This document shows, piece by piece, positions 25,563-33,809 of a stretch of DNA of 64,000 nucleotides (position 1 is its first letter; every line of letters starts with the position of its first letter). A program made the position numbers and the translations under genes. This DNA is from Bradyrhizobium zhanjiangense. Its GTDB lineage: Bacteria > Pseudomonadota > Alphaproteobacteria > Rhizobiales > Xanthobacteraceae. A model generated the notes under the pieces. It saw only the letters and a list, made by a program, of their open reading frames with translations, searched no databases and had not been told where the DNA came from. Where the stretch lies: assembly GCF_004114935.1 (NCBI RefSeq), contig NZ_CP022221.1, positions 3,741,001 to 3,805,000 on the forward strand. The letters are read 5' to 3'.

Positions 25563-27806
25563 ATGTCCGGTATTGTTCTCTCTGCGTCGGTTCGCCAGAA
25601 CCTGCTCTCTCTCCAGTCCACCGCCGACCTCCTCGCCACCACCCAGTCGCGTCTGTCGACCGGCAAGAAGGTGAACACGGCACTGGATAACCCCACCAAC
25701 TTCTTCACCGCCCAGTCGCTCGACAATCGTGCCAGCGACATCAACAACCTGCTCGATGGCATCGCCAACGGCGTGCAGGTTCTGCAGGCCGCCAACACCG
25801 GCATCACCTCGCTGTCGAAGCTGCTGGATAGCGCCAAGTCGATCGCCAATCAGGCGCTGCAGACCACGGTCGGCTATTCGACCAAGTCGAACGTCTCGAC
25901 CACGATTGCTGGCGCGACGGCCTCCGACCTGCGCGGCACCACGACTTACACCAGCACGACCGCGCTCTCCAACGTGCTGTTCTCCGGCGCTGCCGGCGGC
26001 GCGACGGTTGCGACCGGAACGACGACGCTCGGCGGTGTCTCGGCTGCCCTGACCGGCTCGGCTGCAGTGGCCGGCGACGGTACGACCGCCTTCAGCGGCG
26101 CCTTGAAGCTGGCCGGTACCGCCGGTGCGACGACCATCGCCGCCAACGGCGCTCCCACCGATGGCGAAACGCTGACCGTGGATGGACACACGATCACTTT
26201 CAAGGCCGCGGACGTTCCGACCGGGGCGAATATCCCGTCGGGATCCGGTACCATCGGCAATGTCCTCACGGACGGTAACGGTAACTCAACCGTCTATCTT
26301 GGCGCTACGGCTGCGACGGGTACTGCGCAGGACCTGCTGAATGCCATCGACATTGCCAGCGGAGCTCAGACGGTCTCGATCGCCAGTGGCGCTGCGACCC
26401 TGAGCGGCGGCGCAACTGCTAACAGCATCGCTGCCGGCAAGGTCACCCTGAACACGGGTACCGGCGCTGACCTCAGCATTTCCGGCAGGTCCGACCTTCT
26501 GAAGGCCCTCGGCCTGACGGGCGCGGCGGGCAGCGGCCAAGTCACCGTCACCCAGGCGCGTTCGACCGCTTCGACCACGCTCGGAACCCTGATTCAGGAC
26601 GGATCGACGCTGAACGTGGACGGCAAGACGATCACGTTCTCGAACGCGAAGACGCCCACGACAGTCGCAACGGGTTCCACCCAGGTCGGCAATCTGGTCA
26701 CGGATGGAAACGGCAACTCGACCGTTTACCTTCAGGCCGGCAACGTCAACGACGTTCTGAATGCCATCGATCTCGCGACCGGTGTGCAGACCGTCAAGAC
26801 GGCGGGTGCTTCCGGTGCCCTGCAGACGACCGCAGGCGCCAAGAACTCGTCGATCGTGGCCGGCGCGCTCAACCTCTCGACCGGTGCGAACGTGGATCTA
26901 TCGATCACAGGTTCGGGCAACGCATTGTCCGCACTCGGCCTGACTGGCTCGACCGGCACCGGCACCGCCTTCACGGCGAGCCGCGCCGCGTCGGCCGGCG
27001 GCGTCTCGGGCAAGACCTTGACCTTCACCTCTTTCAACGGCGGCGCGGCGGTCAACGTCACCTTCGGCGATGGCACCGGCGGCACGGTCAAGACGCTCGA
27101 TCAGCTCAACACGCAGCTTCAGGCCAACAACCTGACGGCGACGATCGACGCCAACGGCCTGCTCACGGTCTCGGCCACCAACGACTATGCGTCCTCGACG
27201 ATCGGATCTGCCGTCGCTGGTGGCACCATCGGTGGCACGATCACGACCTCACTGACCTGGACGAACGCGACGACGCCGACCGTCGACGCAGTTGCCCAGG
27301 CCACCCGCTCGAACCTGGTTGCCCAGTACAACAACATCATGTCGCAGATCGACACGACGTCGGTGGACTCCTCCTTCAACGGCGTGAACCTTTTGAACGG
27401 CGATCAGCTCAAGCTGGTGTTCGACGAGACCGGCAAATCGAGCCTGAACATCACCGGCGTGACCTTCAACTCGAAGGGTCTGGGTTTGGCTGGCCTGGTG
27501 CAGGGTGTCGATTTCATCGACAACTCCGCGACCAACAGGGTGCTGGCCAAGCTGAACGCAGCCTCGAGCACGCTGCGTTCGGAAGCCTCGACGCTCGGTT
27601 CGAACCTCTCCGTCGTGCAGGTGCGTCAGGACTTCAACAAGAACCTGATCAATGTGCTCCAGACCGGCTCGTCCAACCTGACGCTGGCCGACACCAACGA
27701 GGAAGCGGCCAACAGCCAGGCGCTGTCGACCCGCCAGTCGATCGCGGTCTCAGCGCTATCGCTGGCCAACCAGTCGCAGCAGAGCGTGCTCCAGCTGCTC
27801 CGCTAA
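25563..27806 (+). CDS. fliC: Flagellin 2 (large filament protein)
   Basis: A 747-residue filament subunit with the same layout as flagellin 1. The two differ in patches: around residues 84-90 (SLSKLLDSAK against SLQKLLDSAK), 452-480, and 560-660. Between about residues 92 and 450 the DNA is almost identical, even at silent positions, as are the last 80 codons. That mosaic suggests recent duplication followed by gene conversion. The ribosome-binding site is AGAAGGGTAAG. It has its own promoter region and terminator. Confidence 0.95.
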   Translation: MSGIVLSASVRQNLLSLQSTADLLATTQSRLSTGKKVNTALDNPTNFFTAQSLDNRASDINNLLDGIANGVQVLQAANTGITSLSKLLDSAKSIANQALQTTVGYSTKSNVSTTIAGATASDLRGTTTYTSTTALSNVLFSGAAGGATVATGTTTLGGVSAALTGSAAVAGDGTTAFSGALKLAGTAGATTIAANGAPTDGETLTVDGHTITFKAADVPTGANIPSGSGTIGNVLTDGNGNSTVYLGATAATGTAQDLLNAIDIASGAQTVSIASGAATLSGGATANSIAAGKVTLNTGTGADLSISGRSDLLKALGLTGAAGSGQVTVTQARSTASTTLGTLIQDGSTLNVDGKTITFSNAKTPTTVATGSTQVGNLVTDGNGNSTVYLQAGNVNDVLNAIDLATGVQTVKTAGASGALQTTAGAKNSSIVAGALNLSTGANVDLSITGSGNALSALGLTGSTGTGTAFTASRAASAGGVSGKTLTFTSFNGGAAVNVTFGDGTGGTVKTLDQLNTQLQANNLTATIDANGLLTVSATNDYASSTIGSAVAGGTIGGTITTSLTWTNATTPTVDAVAQATRSNLVAQYNNIMSQIDTTSVDSSFNGVNLLNGDQLKLVFDETGKSSLNITGVTFNSKGLGLAGLVQGVDFIDNSATNRVLAKLNAASSTLRSEASTLGSNLSVVQVRQDFNKNLINVLQTGSSNLTLADTNEEAANSQALSTRQSIAVSALSLANQSQQSVLQLLR

Positions 27807-27835
27807 TAAGCGTCTGAAATCACGGAACTAAAACC

Positions 27836-27866
27836 GGCGGCGGGCTTCGGCCCCGCCGCTTTTTTC
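27836..27866 (+). terminator. Rho-independent terminator of flagellin 2
   Basis: The stem GCGGCGGG / CCCGCCGC (27837-27859) with a CTTCGG-type loop is followed by TTTTTTCGTT. It is clearly related to the flagellin 1 terminator, and the 18 bp after both stop codons are also conserved. Confidence 0.9.
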
Positions 27867-27938
27867 GTTCGTGCAAAAGCTCGATGGAGCCCGTGTTCCG
27901 AGCCGGTGAGGGCGCTAACCCTGCATTAACCCTATCCC

Positions 27939-27954
27939 TTAAGTCGCCGTTAAC
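27939..27954 (+). promoter_or_regulatory. CtrA box upstream of third flagellin gene
   Basis: A perfect TTAA-GTCGCCG-TTAAC site followed by CAT, 94 bp before the start codon. Extra TTAA half-sites lie 16 bp before it and about 5 bp after it. This differs from the degenerate sites before flagellins 1 and 2. Confidence 0.75.
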
Positions 27955-28047
27955 CATACTTTAAAGGACAGCCCCTAAAACTCGACAAAAGCCCGCTTTC
28001 CAGATCGGCGAGCCCGATTCGTATCCGGTTCAAAAGGAAGACCGCCA

Positions 28048-30288
28048 ATGTCCAACATCGTTCTCTCGGCGTCAGTTCGCCAGAACCTGTTGTCGCTGCA
28101 ATCAACGGCCGACCTGCTCGCCACCACCCAGTCCCGACTGTCGACCGGCAAGAAGGTCAACACGGCGCTGGACAACCCCACCAACTTCTTCACCGCGCAG
28201 GGGCTGGACAATCGGGCGAGCGACATCAGCAACCTGCTCGATGGGATCAACAACGGTGTGCAGGTGCTTCAGGCGGCCAACACCGGCATCACCTCGCTGC
28301 AGAAGCTGATCGACAGTGCCAAGTCGATCGCCAACCAGGCGCTCCAGACCACGGTCGGCTACTCGACAAAGTCGAACATCTCGACCACGATCCCCGGCGC
28401 GACGCCCGCGGATCTGCGCGGCACCACGAGCTACACTTATGCGACGGCGACCGGCAACGTCGTCACCAACGGCACGGCCGGCGGTACGACTCCGATCACC
28501 ACTGGCACCACGCTCGGTGGCATTTCGCAATCCCTGACCGGTAACGCCGCTCCCGACGGTGCCGGCACCGCTGCCAGCCTGGCTACGGGTCTGACTCTGC
28601 TTGGTACACCGAGCGCCACTACCATCGCGACGAACGGTGCTCCATCGGACGGCGACGTCCTCATCGTCGACGGTAAGACCATTACCTTCAGGGCCGGGGC
28701 TGCACCTGCGGTCGCCAACGTTCCCGCCGGCTCCGGCAAGAACAACAACGTCGTCACCGACGGTAATGGCAACTCCACGGTTTACCTCGGAACAAACGCT
28801 TTGCCGGCTGCAACTGTCCAGGACGTGATGGATGCGATCGATCTCGCAAGTGGCGTGCAGAAGGCTGCGATCGCGGGCGGCACCGCAACCCTGTCGAACT
28901 CCTCGGGCACCAACGCTTCCATCGCCGGCGGCCAGCTCACGCTCACCACCGGCACCGGCGCCGATCTCAGCATCACCGGCAAGGCCGACTTCCTCAAGGC
29001 GCTGGGCCTGACGACCGCGACCGGCTCCGGCAATGTCAATGTGACCAAGGCGCGTCTGACCACCTCGGCCACGCTGGGCACGCTCGTTCAGGACGGCTCC
29101 ACGCTCAACGTCGACGGCAAGACAGTCACGTTCAAGAACGCGGCCGTCCCTGCCGCGGCGCCGACGGGGTCGACCAAGATCGGCAACATCGTGACCGACA
29201 ACAATGGCAACTCCATTGTCTATCTCCAGGGCGCAACCGTCCAGGATTCGCTGAACGCGGTCGACCTGGCATCGGGCGCCGGCATCGTCAGCGCCGGCGC
29301 CGTGGTCGCGGCGAGCGGATCGTCGCTGTCCTCGGTCGTCAACGGCGCTCTCAAGCTCAGCACCGGCACCACCGCAGATCTGTCGATCACCGGAACGGGC
29401 AACGCGTTGTCCGCGTTCGGGCTGACCGGTCCGACCGGCACGGGCACCGCCTTTACCGCGGGCCGCTCGCCGGGTCCGGGCAGCATTTCCGGCAAGACGC
29501 TGACCTTCACCTCCTTCAACGGCGGCACGCCCGTGAACGTCACCTTCGGCGACGGCACCAACGGCACGGTCAAGACGCTCGACCAGCTCAATAACCAGCT
29601 TCAGGCCAACCACCTGACGGCGACGATCGACGCCAACGGCGTGCTCACGATCACCACCGTCAACGAATACGCCTCTTCGACGCTCGGCTCGGTGACCGCC
29701 GGCGGCGCCGTCGGCGGCACGATCACCGGCACGGTTGCCTTCACGACCGCGCAGCCGCCGATCCAGGATCCCGTGGCGCAGACGGCGCGCTCCAATCTGG
29801 TCAACCAGTTCAACAACATCCTGGCGCAGATCGACACCACCTCGCAGGACGCTTCGTTCAACGGCGTCAACCTGCTAAACGGCGACACGCTCAAGCTCGT
29901 CTTCAACGAGACCGGCAGCTCGACGCTCAGCATCAACGGCGTGGTGTTCAACGCGGCCGGCCTCGGCCTCAGCAACCTCGTCAACGGCGTCGACTTCATC
30001 GACAACGGTGCGACCAACAAGGTGCTGGCGAGCCTGAATGCGGCCTCGAGCACGCTGCGCTCGGAAGGTTCCGCGCTCGGCTCGAACCTCTCGATCGTGC
30101 AGGTGCGCCAGGACTTCTCGAAGAACCTGATCAACGTGCTGCAGACCGGCTCGTCCAACCTGACGCTGGCCGACACCAACGAGGAAGCAGCCAACAGCCA
30201 GGCGCTGTCGACCCGCCAGTCGATCGCGGTCTCTGCGCTGTCGCTGGCCAACCAGTCGCAGCAGAGCGTGCTCCAGCTGCTCCGCTAA
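28048..30288 (+). CDS. fliC: Flagellin 3 (large filament protein)
   Basis: A 746-residue filament subunit. The conserved ends match flagellins 1 and 2 (QSRLSTGKKVNTALDNPTNF; C-terminal LQLLR). The middle has the same module plan but is clearly diverged in sequence, unlike the near-identical pair upstream. It has its own perfect CtrA box and terminator, so it may be expressed on a different schedule from flagellins 1 and 2. The ribosome-binding site is AAAAGGAAGA. Confidence 0.95.
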   Translation: MSNIVLSASVRQNLLSLQSTADLLATTQSRLSTGKKVNTALDNPTNFFTAQGLDNRASDISNLLDGINNGVQVLQAANTGITSLQKLIDSAKSIANQALQTTVGYSTKSNISTTIPGATPADLRGTTSYTYATATGNVVTNGTAGGTTPITTGTTLGGISQSLTGNAAPDGAGTAASLATGLTLLGTPSATTIATNGAPSDGDVLIVDGKTITFRAGAAPAVANVPAGSGKNNNVVTDGNGNSTVYLGTNALPAATVQDVMDAIDLASGVQKAAIAGGTATLSNSSGTNASIAGGQLTLTTGTGADLSITGKADFLKALGLTTATGSGNVNVTKARLTTSATLGTLVQDGSTLNVDGKTVTFKNAAVPAAAPTGSTKIGNIVTDNNGNSIVYLQGATVQDSLNAVDLASGAGIVSAGAVVAASGSSLSSVVNGALKLSTGTTADLSITGTGNALSAFGLTGPTGTGTAFTAGRSPGPGSISGKTLTFTSFNGGTPVNVTFGDGTNGTVKTLDQLNNQLQANHLTATIDANGVLTITTVNEYASSTLGSVTAGGAVGGTITGTVAFTTAQPPIQDPVAQTARSNLVNQFNNILAQIDTTSQDASFNGVNLLNGDTLKLVFNETGSSTLSINGVVFNAAGLGLSNLVNGVDFIDNGATNKVLASLNAASSTLRSEGSALGSNLSIVQVRQDFSKNLINVLQTGSSNLTLADTNEEAANSQALSTRQSIAVSALSLANQSQQSVLQLLR

Positions 30289-30321
30289 TCTCGCAGCGCA
30301 GGACAATGAACGGGAATATCG

Positions 30322-30348
30322 CGGCGGAGCTGATGCTCCGCCGTTTTT
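30322..30348 (+). terminator. Rho-independent terminator of flagellin 3
   Basis: A perfect 9-bp stem, CGGCGGAGC / GCTCCGCCG, with a TGAT loop, followed by TTTTTA. It lies 33 bp past the stop. The 230 bp from here to flaF hold two TTAAG-containing half-sites but no full CtrA box and no gene. Confidence 0.9.
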
Positions 30349-30579
30349 ATGGAGATCGCTAAGACAGGATTAGCTGAGATCGATGCGCATCATGCGAGAC
30401 GTGTTTACAGCGCGCGTGTGCACATCTAGCTTCGCGATGGAGAGGGACTCCGCGACCCGTAATAAACCGGAGGGCTTCCAAGCACACACGTAAGCAAATC
30501 TTAAGCGGTGCTGCCTAGGGTTGGGAAAGAAATCCTTAAGCGCGTTCAACGGGCTAGGTAAACCTCCAAGGTGTGATTG

Positions 30580-30948
30580 ATGTCGAATTCTGCTGCCTCA
30601 GCTTATGCGCGCGTTGCAACGACCACCGCATCTCCTCGCGACATCGAGGCGCAGACTCTGCTCAAGGCCGCGAACAAGTTGCAGGATGCCGTCAACAGCG
30701 CCGATCCACTCAGCGAGCAGACCATGCAGGCCCTGATGTTCAACCGCAAGCTCTGGACGATCTTCTTGAGCGAGGCCATGCGTGACACCAATCCGCAGCC
30801 GCTCGACGTCCGGCAGAAGATCGCCAACATCAGCGTGTTCGTGCTGAGCCAGACCGCAGCATTGCAGATGAGCCCGCAATTCGATCACTTCCGTCCGCTT
30901 ATCGAGATCAACAGGAATATCGCTGCCGGTTTGTCCGGCCGACCGTGA
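30580..30948 (+). CDS. flaF: FlaF, flagellin synthesis activator/chaperone
   Basis: A 122-residue protein. The family blocks are EAQTLLKAANKLQDAV, ALMFNRKLWTIFLSEAM and NISVFVLSQTAALQ. In Caulobacter FlaF is needed for flagellin secretion and translation and opposes FlbT. The start is ATG 30580 rather than the in-frame TTG one codon earlier. It follows the flagellin array, as in other Hyphomicrobiales. No T-run terminator follows it; a hairpin without a T-run lies at 30998-31014. Confidence 0.93.
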   Translation: MSNSAASAYARVATTTASPRDIEAQTLLKAANKLQDAVNSADPLSEQTMQALMFNRKLWTIFLSEAMRDTNPQPLDVRQKIANISVFVLSQTAALQMSPQFDHFRPLIEINRNIAAGLSGRP

Positions 30949-31007
30949 TCGCGAACATCATGAGCTCTCGACCGTCGTTCTCACAGGCCAAGCTCGACGC
31001 CTGAGCG

Positions 31008-31367
31008 TCAGGCGCTGCGGTCGGTGCTGAGCGGACGCGAGTGTTCGGACTTCAGATCAAGCGCATGGAAATAGGCCCGCCGGCGCAGCATCGCTTCGTC
31101 GGGAAACTGATTGACCACCGCGTCGGTCCTCTCGTTGACGACCTGGAAGACGAAGGATGCGGCCGCCTGGTCGAACACGACCTGACGCGAGACGTTCTCG
31201 TGGTTCGGCAAATCATTGCGCACGGGCGCGCCCGTATCGCTCGCGGCGACCGTCTGGCTCACCGGCAAATCAGTTTGCACAGCCTCGTTCGCCGCCGCGT
31301 TCGACGTCGTTACGATCTGCACGGGGGCCGGGATCCCCACCGGCCGGATGCTGAAATCTGTACTCAT
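31008..31367 (-). CDS. FlaG-like flagellar protein
   Basis: A 119-residue protein. The C-terminal part VFDQAAASFVFQVVNERTDA then VVNQFPDEAMLRRRAYFHAL follows the FlaG pattern (a strand ending in VVD-x-TGEVIRQIP and an acidic/Leu helix). The N-terminal half is a flexible Val/Thr/Ala-rich stretch. FlaG proteins affect filament length and adhesion in other bacteria; here the name rests on pattern and neighbourhood only. It converges on flaF. A candidate small RNA starts divergently just upstream of it. Confidence 0.6.
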   Translation of the reverse strand: MSTDFSIRPVGIPAPVQIVTTSNAAANEAVQTDLPVSQTVAASDTGAPVRNDLPNHENVSRQVVFDQAAASFVFQVVNERTDAVVNQFPDEAMLRRRAYFHALDLKSEHSRPLSTDRSA

Positions 31368-31385
31368 GGCAGCCTCCTGGTTGCC

Positions 31386-31414
31386 TTGCTTGAGTCAAAT
31401 CCCACCCCTCTAAT
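31386..31414 (+). promoter_or_regulatory. Possible sigma-70-type promoter for a small RNA
   Basis: TTGCTT (31386-31391), a 17-bp spacer and TCTAAT (31409-31414). The -10 is a 5/6 match and the -35 only 3/6. It would start a transcript near 31421 that ends at the terminator at 31467-31496. Confidence 0.35.
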
Positions 31415-31420
31415 CGCGCA

Positions 31421-31496
31421 AGCATGGAACACCAAGCCTGAAGGTCCGGTTAGGGAACATGCCTAACCGCGCGACGACATCGCCGCGCGGTTTTTT
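31421..31496 (+). ncRNA. Candidate small RNA of about 75 nt with two hairpins
   Basis: No protein-coding gene lies here on either strand. The plus strand has a perfect hairpin GGTTAGG / CCTAACC (31448-31468), directly followed by a terminator hairpin CCGCGCG / CGCGCGG (31467-31490) and TTTTTT (31491-31496). The two stems share two bases, so they compete or stack. The nearest plus gene, flaF, ended 470 bp earlier, and the genes on both sides are on the minus strand. Either a small RNA starts at about 31421 or this ends a long flaF 3' UTR that is antisense to the FlaG-like gene. Confidence 0.5.
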
Positions 31497-31525
31497 ATAA
31501 AATTGTCTCTTGTTATTGCGGGCGC

Positions 31526-32023
31526 TCAGAGCGAGCGGCTGACCGCGAGCGGCGTGATGTGGCGCGGGCCGGGAGCCGCGCGACGACCGGCGGCGGTATA
31601 GGTGTTCGGCACGTTGCGCTTCTGGATCTCGGCATTGACGCCGCGCACGACGCTCTCGGACACGGCGTGTGCGGTGGCGAGCACGGTGAGGTTGACCTGA
31701 AGCATCGCGCGGAATGCGTCGTGGTGGCGATGCAGCGTCGAGAGCAGCTCGGGCGCAGATTTCGCGAGCTGGACCTGGTTCGCCTTCAGCTGGCTGACGG
31801 CGCCGACATAGTTTCGCGACAGCTCCTGCTTCTTGCCCTCGAGCGTCATCGCCTCGTGGACCTTGCCGGCGCGCACGAGCTCGGTCTCGCGCTCGATCAG
31901 TCCGAGCAGGGCGCTCATCGCATCCATCAGGTTCTCCGCGAGCTTGCGGGCCTCGGCGCTGCCGGGCGCAATATTCGGACGCTGCGCTTGCATCGGCTGA
32001 CGTGAGGCGTTGAAATGGTTCAT
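31526..32023 (-). CDS. flgN: FlgN-like flagellar export chaperone
   Basis: A 165-residue, mostly helical protein. The central segment ALLGLIERETELVRAGKVHE then AMTLEGKKQELSRNYVGAV has the FlgN pattern, a long amphipathic helix with conserved E-x-E and LEGKK. FlgN binds FlgK and FlgL before secretion. ATG 32023 was chosen because the sequence upstream of it belongs to the flgJ frame region. It follows flgJ by 11 bp, as part of flgI-flgJ-flgN. The C-terminal 35 residues are Arg/Pro-rich and not diagnostic. Confidence 0.75.
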   Translation of the reverse strand: MNHFNASRQPMQAQRPNIAPGSAEARKLAENLMDAMSALLGLIERETELVRAGKVHEAMTLEGKKQELSRNYVGAVSQLKANQVQLAKSAPELLSTLHRHHDAFRAMLQVNLTVLATAHAVSESVVRGVNAEIQKRNVPNTYTAAGRRAAPGPRHITPLAVSRSL

Positions 32024-32034
32024 CTCGTTTAACC

Positions 32035-32403
32035 TTATGCCGTGCGGATCGTTTTCGCCTGCTGCATGATCAAGGTGCGGTAGACTTCGTTGGCGATGCC
32101 GACGCCGCCGGCCTTGGCGAAGTTCTTGGAATATTGCTCCGTCAGCATCGAGCGCCACACCCCGGTGCCGGGCGTGTCGCCGAACGGGCCTTCGCCCTTC
32201 AGGCCGGAGGTCATCTGCGAGAACATGCTGTTGAGGAACATCGCCTCGAAATCGGTGGCGGTCTTCTGCGCCTTGGCCTGCTGTTGCGGCGAGACCTTTT
32301 GCAGAGCGCTCGCGAGCTCGAAGTCCGGCCGGCCTTTGCGGCTCTCGACCGAGAAGGCCGAAGAGGTGGCGGCGCGCGGGGTGTTGATCGTACCGGTCTG
32401 CAT
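32035..32403 (-). CDS. flgJ: FlgJ N-terminal-type rod-binding protein
   Basis: A 122-residue protein equivalent to the rod-capping half of FlgJ. KTATDFEAMFLNSMFSQMTS and YSKNFAKAGGVGIANEVYRT are the family blocks. It has no muramidase domain, as usual in alphaproteobacteria, where a separate lytic enzyme (SltF-like) does that job. The start overlaps the flgI stop in a TGATG arrangement, implying translational coupling; a GTG one codon upstream is possible. Confidence 0.88.
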   Translation of the reverse strand: MQTGTINTPRAATSSAFSVESRKGRPDFELASALQKVSPQQQAKAQKTATDFEAMFLNSMFSQMTSGLKGEGPFGDTPGTGVWRSMLTEQYSKNFAKAGGVGIANEVYRTLIMQQAKTIRTA

Positions 32404-33527
32404 CACATCACCTCGATGTCGGCTTCGATCGCACCAGCGGCCTTGATCGCCTGGAGGATGCTGATCATGTCGCGGGGACCGATGCCGAGGCCGTTGAGGC
32501 CGTCGACGAGCTGCTGGAGCGACACGCCGTCCTTAACCACGGCCAGCTTCTTGCCGTCCTCGGTGACAGTGACGGCGCTGCGTGGCGCGACCACGGTCCG
32601 TCCCCGCGACAACGGGTTGGGCTGGCTCACCTGCGGGCTCTCGGAGATCGTGACGGTGAGGTTGCCTTGCGCGACCGCGACGGTGGCGACGCGGACGTCA
32701 CGGCCCATCACGATGATGCCGCTCCGCTCGTCGATGATTATCTTGGCGGCGAGATCGGGATCGACCTGGAGCTGCTCGATCTCGGTGAGAAAGGCGACGA
32801 CGTTGCCCTTGAACTCCGGCGGGATCGACAGCTGCACCGTCGAGGGGTCGATCGGCTCGGCGGTCTTGACGCCGAGATAGTCGTTGACGGCGGCCGCGAT
32901 GCGCTTGGCGGTGGTGAAGTCGGCATTGCGCAGGGCCAGACGCACGTTTGGCAGGCGATTGAGTGCGAACTCGATTTCGCGCTCGATGATGGCGCCGTTG
33001 GCAATGCGCCCCACGGTCGGCACGCCGCGCACGATTTTCGCCGCTTCGCCCTCGGCCTGGAAGCCGGAGATCGCGAGCGAGCCTTGTGCGACCGCATAGA
33101 CGTTGCCGTCGGCACCTAACAGGGGTGTCACGAGCAAGGTCCCGCCCTGCAGGTTCTTGGCATCGCCGAGCGCTGAGACGGTGACGTCCATGCGCGTGCC
33201 CTGTGTGGCGAACGCCGGCAGGTTGCCCGTCACCATCACGGCGGCGACGTTGCCGGTGCGGATGGTGGCGCCGCGGATGTTGACGCCCATGCGCTCGAGC
33301 ATCGCTTGCAGCGACTGCTTGGTGAACGGGATGTTGTTGAGCGTGTCGCCGGTGCCGTTGAGGCCGACGACGAGGCCGTAGCCGATGAGCTGGTTCTGCC
33401 GCACGCCCTCGATGTTGGCGAGGTCCTTGATTCGCGATGTCGCGCTTGCAGGCGTGACCGAGAGCGCCAGCGCTGACAGCGCGGCACAGGCCACCCCAAC
33501 AATCCTCACCCACCGAACGCCTGACAT
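32403..33527 (-). CDS. flgI: Flagellar P-ring protein FlgI
   Basis: A 374-residue precursor of the periplasmic P-ring around the rod. The signal peptide is about residues 1-27 (VACAALSALALSVTPASA). The mature protein starts with SRIKDLANIEGVRQNQLIGY, followed by GLVVGLNGTGD, all conserved in FlgI. The C-terminus LVDGLNGLGIGPRDMISILQ is also diagnostic. ATG 33527 has the site AGAGGA before it. It is divergent from fliX across a region with a CtrA-type box and an FlbD-like palindrome. Confidence 0.96.
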   Translation of the reverse strand: MSGVRWVRIVGVACAALSALALSVTPASATSRIKDLANIEGVRQNQLIGYGLVVGLNGTGDTLNNIPFTKQSLQAMLERMGVNIRGATIRTGNVAAVMVTGNLPAFATQGTRMDVTVSALGDAKNLQGGTLLVTPLLGADGNVYAVAQGSLAISGFQAEGEAAKIVRGVPTVGRIANGAIIEREIEFALNRLPNVRLALRNADFTTAKRIAAAVNDYLGVKTAEPIDPSTVQLSIPPEFKGNVVAFLTEIEQLQVDPDLAAKIIIDERSGIIVMGRDVRVATVAVAQGNLTVTISESPQVSQPNPLSRGRTVVAPRSAVTVTEDGKKLAVVKDGVSLQQLVDGLNGLGIGPRDMISILQAIKAAGAIEADIEVM

Positions 33528-33729
33528 CCTCTGCTCCCCAAGGCTCCTTAAAAGGCTCCTCAAATCGAAGGACCGGCTGCGACACTCCCATGACGAGCTG
33601 GTCCGGCGCTTTCCTTGCGAGCGCTGTGCCAACCCGGGGCAGCGAGGGTAGGTGGCTGAATAGGTTGAATAAATCTGTTTCGATCGGTGTCAGCCGACGT
33701 TCGCCCTGAGGCGCGAAACTGCCGCCTGT

Positions 33730-33744
33730 CGGCAGATTTTGCCG
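33730..33744. promoter_or_regulatory. FlbD-like palindrome between flgI and fliX
   Basis: CGGCAGATTTTGCCG, a perfect CGGCA-N5-TGCCG palindrome. Read on the minus strand it follows a TTAA-N7-TAAAC box at a 4-bp interval, like the flgB promoter layout, so it probably marks the flgI promoter core. Confidence 0.6.
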
Positions 33745-33749
33745 AGCCG

Positions 33750-33765
33750 TTTACGCGCCGTTAAC
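33750..33765. promoter_or_regulatory. CtrA-type box between flgI and fliX
   Basis: TTTA-CGCGCCG-TTAAC followed by CAT, one mismatch from consensus. It lies 45 bp before fliX and 223 bp before flgI. In Caulobacter the fliX-flgI intergenic region is also CtrA-controlled. Confidence 0.65.
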
Positions 33766-33809
33766 CATAAAACGGCGAAGGTGAGGCATCGATCACCCGG
33801 ATTGCTGCG

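Noticed and set aside
30508..30556. Possible CtrA boxes before flaF (TTAAGCGG and TTAAGCGCGTTCAAC)
   Set aside because: Second half-sites are missing or at the wrong spacing (N6 rather than N7), so I did not list a site.
30998..31014. Hairpin CGCCTGA/TCAGGCG between convergent flaF and the FlaG-like gene
   Set aside because: The stem is perfect but there is no T-run on either strand and it overlaps the FlaG-like stop codon; not supported as a terminator.
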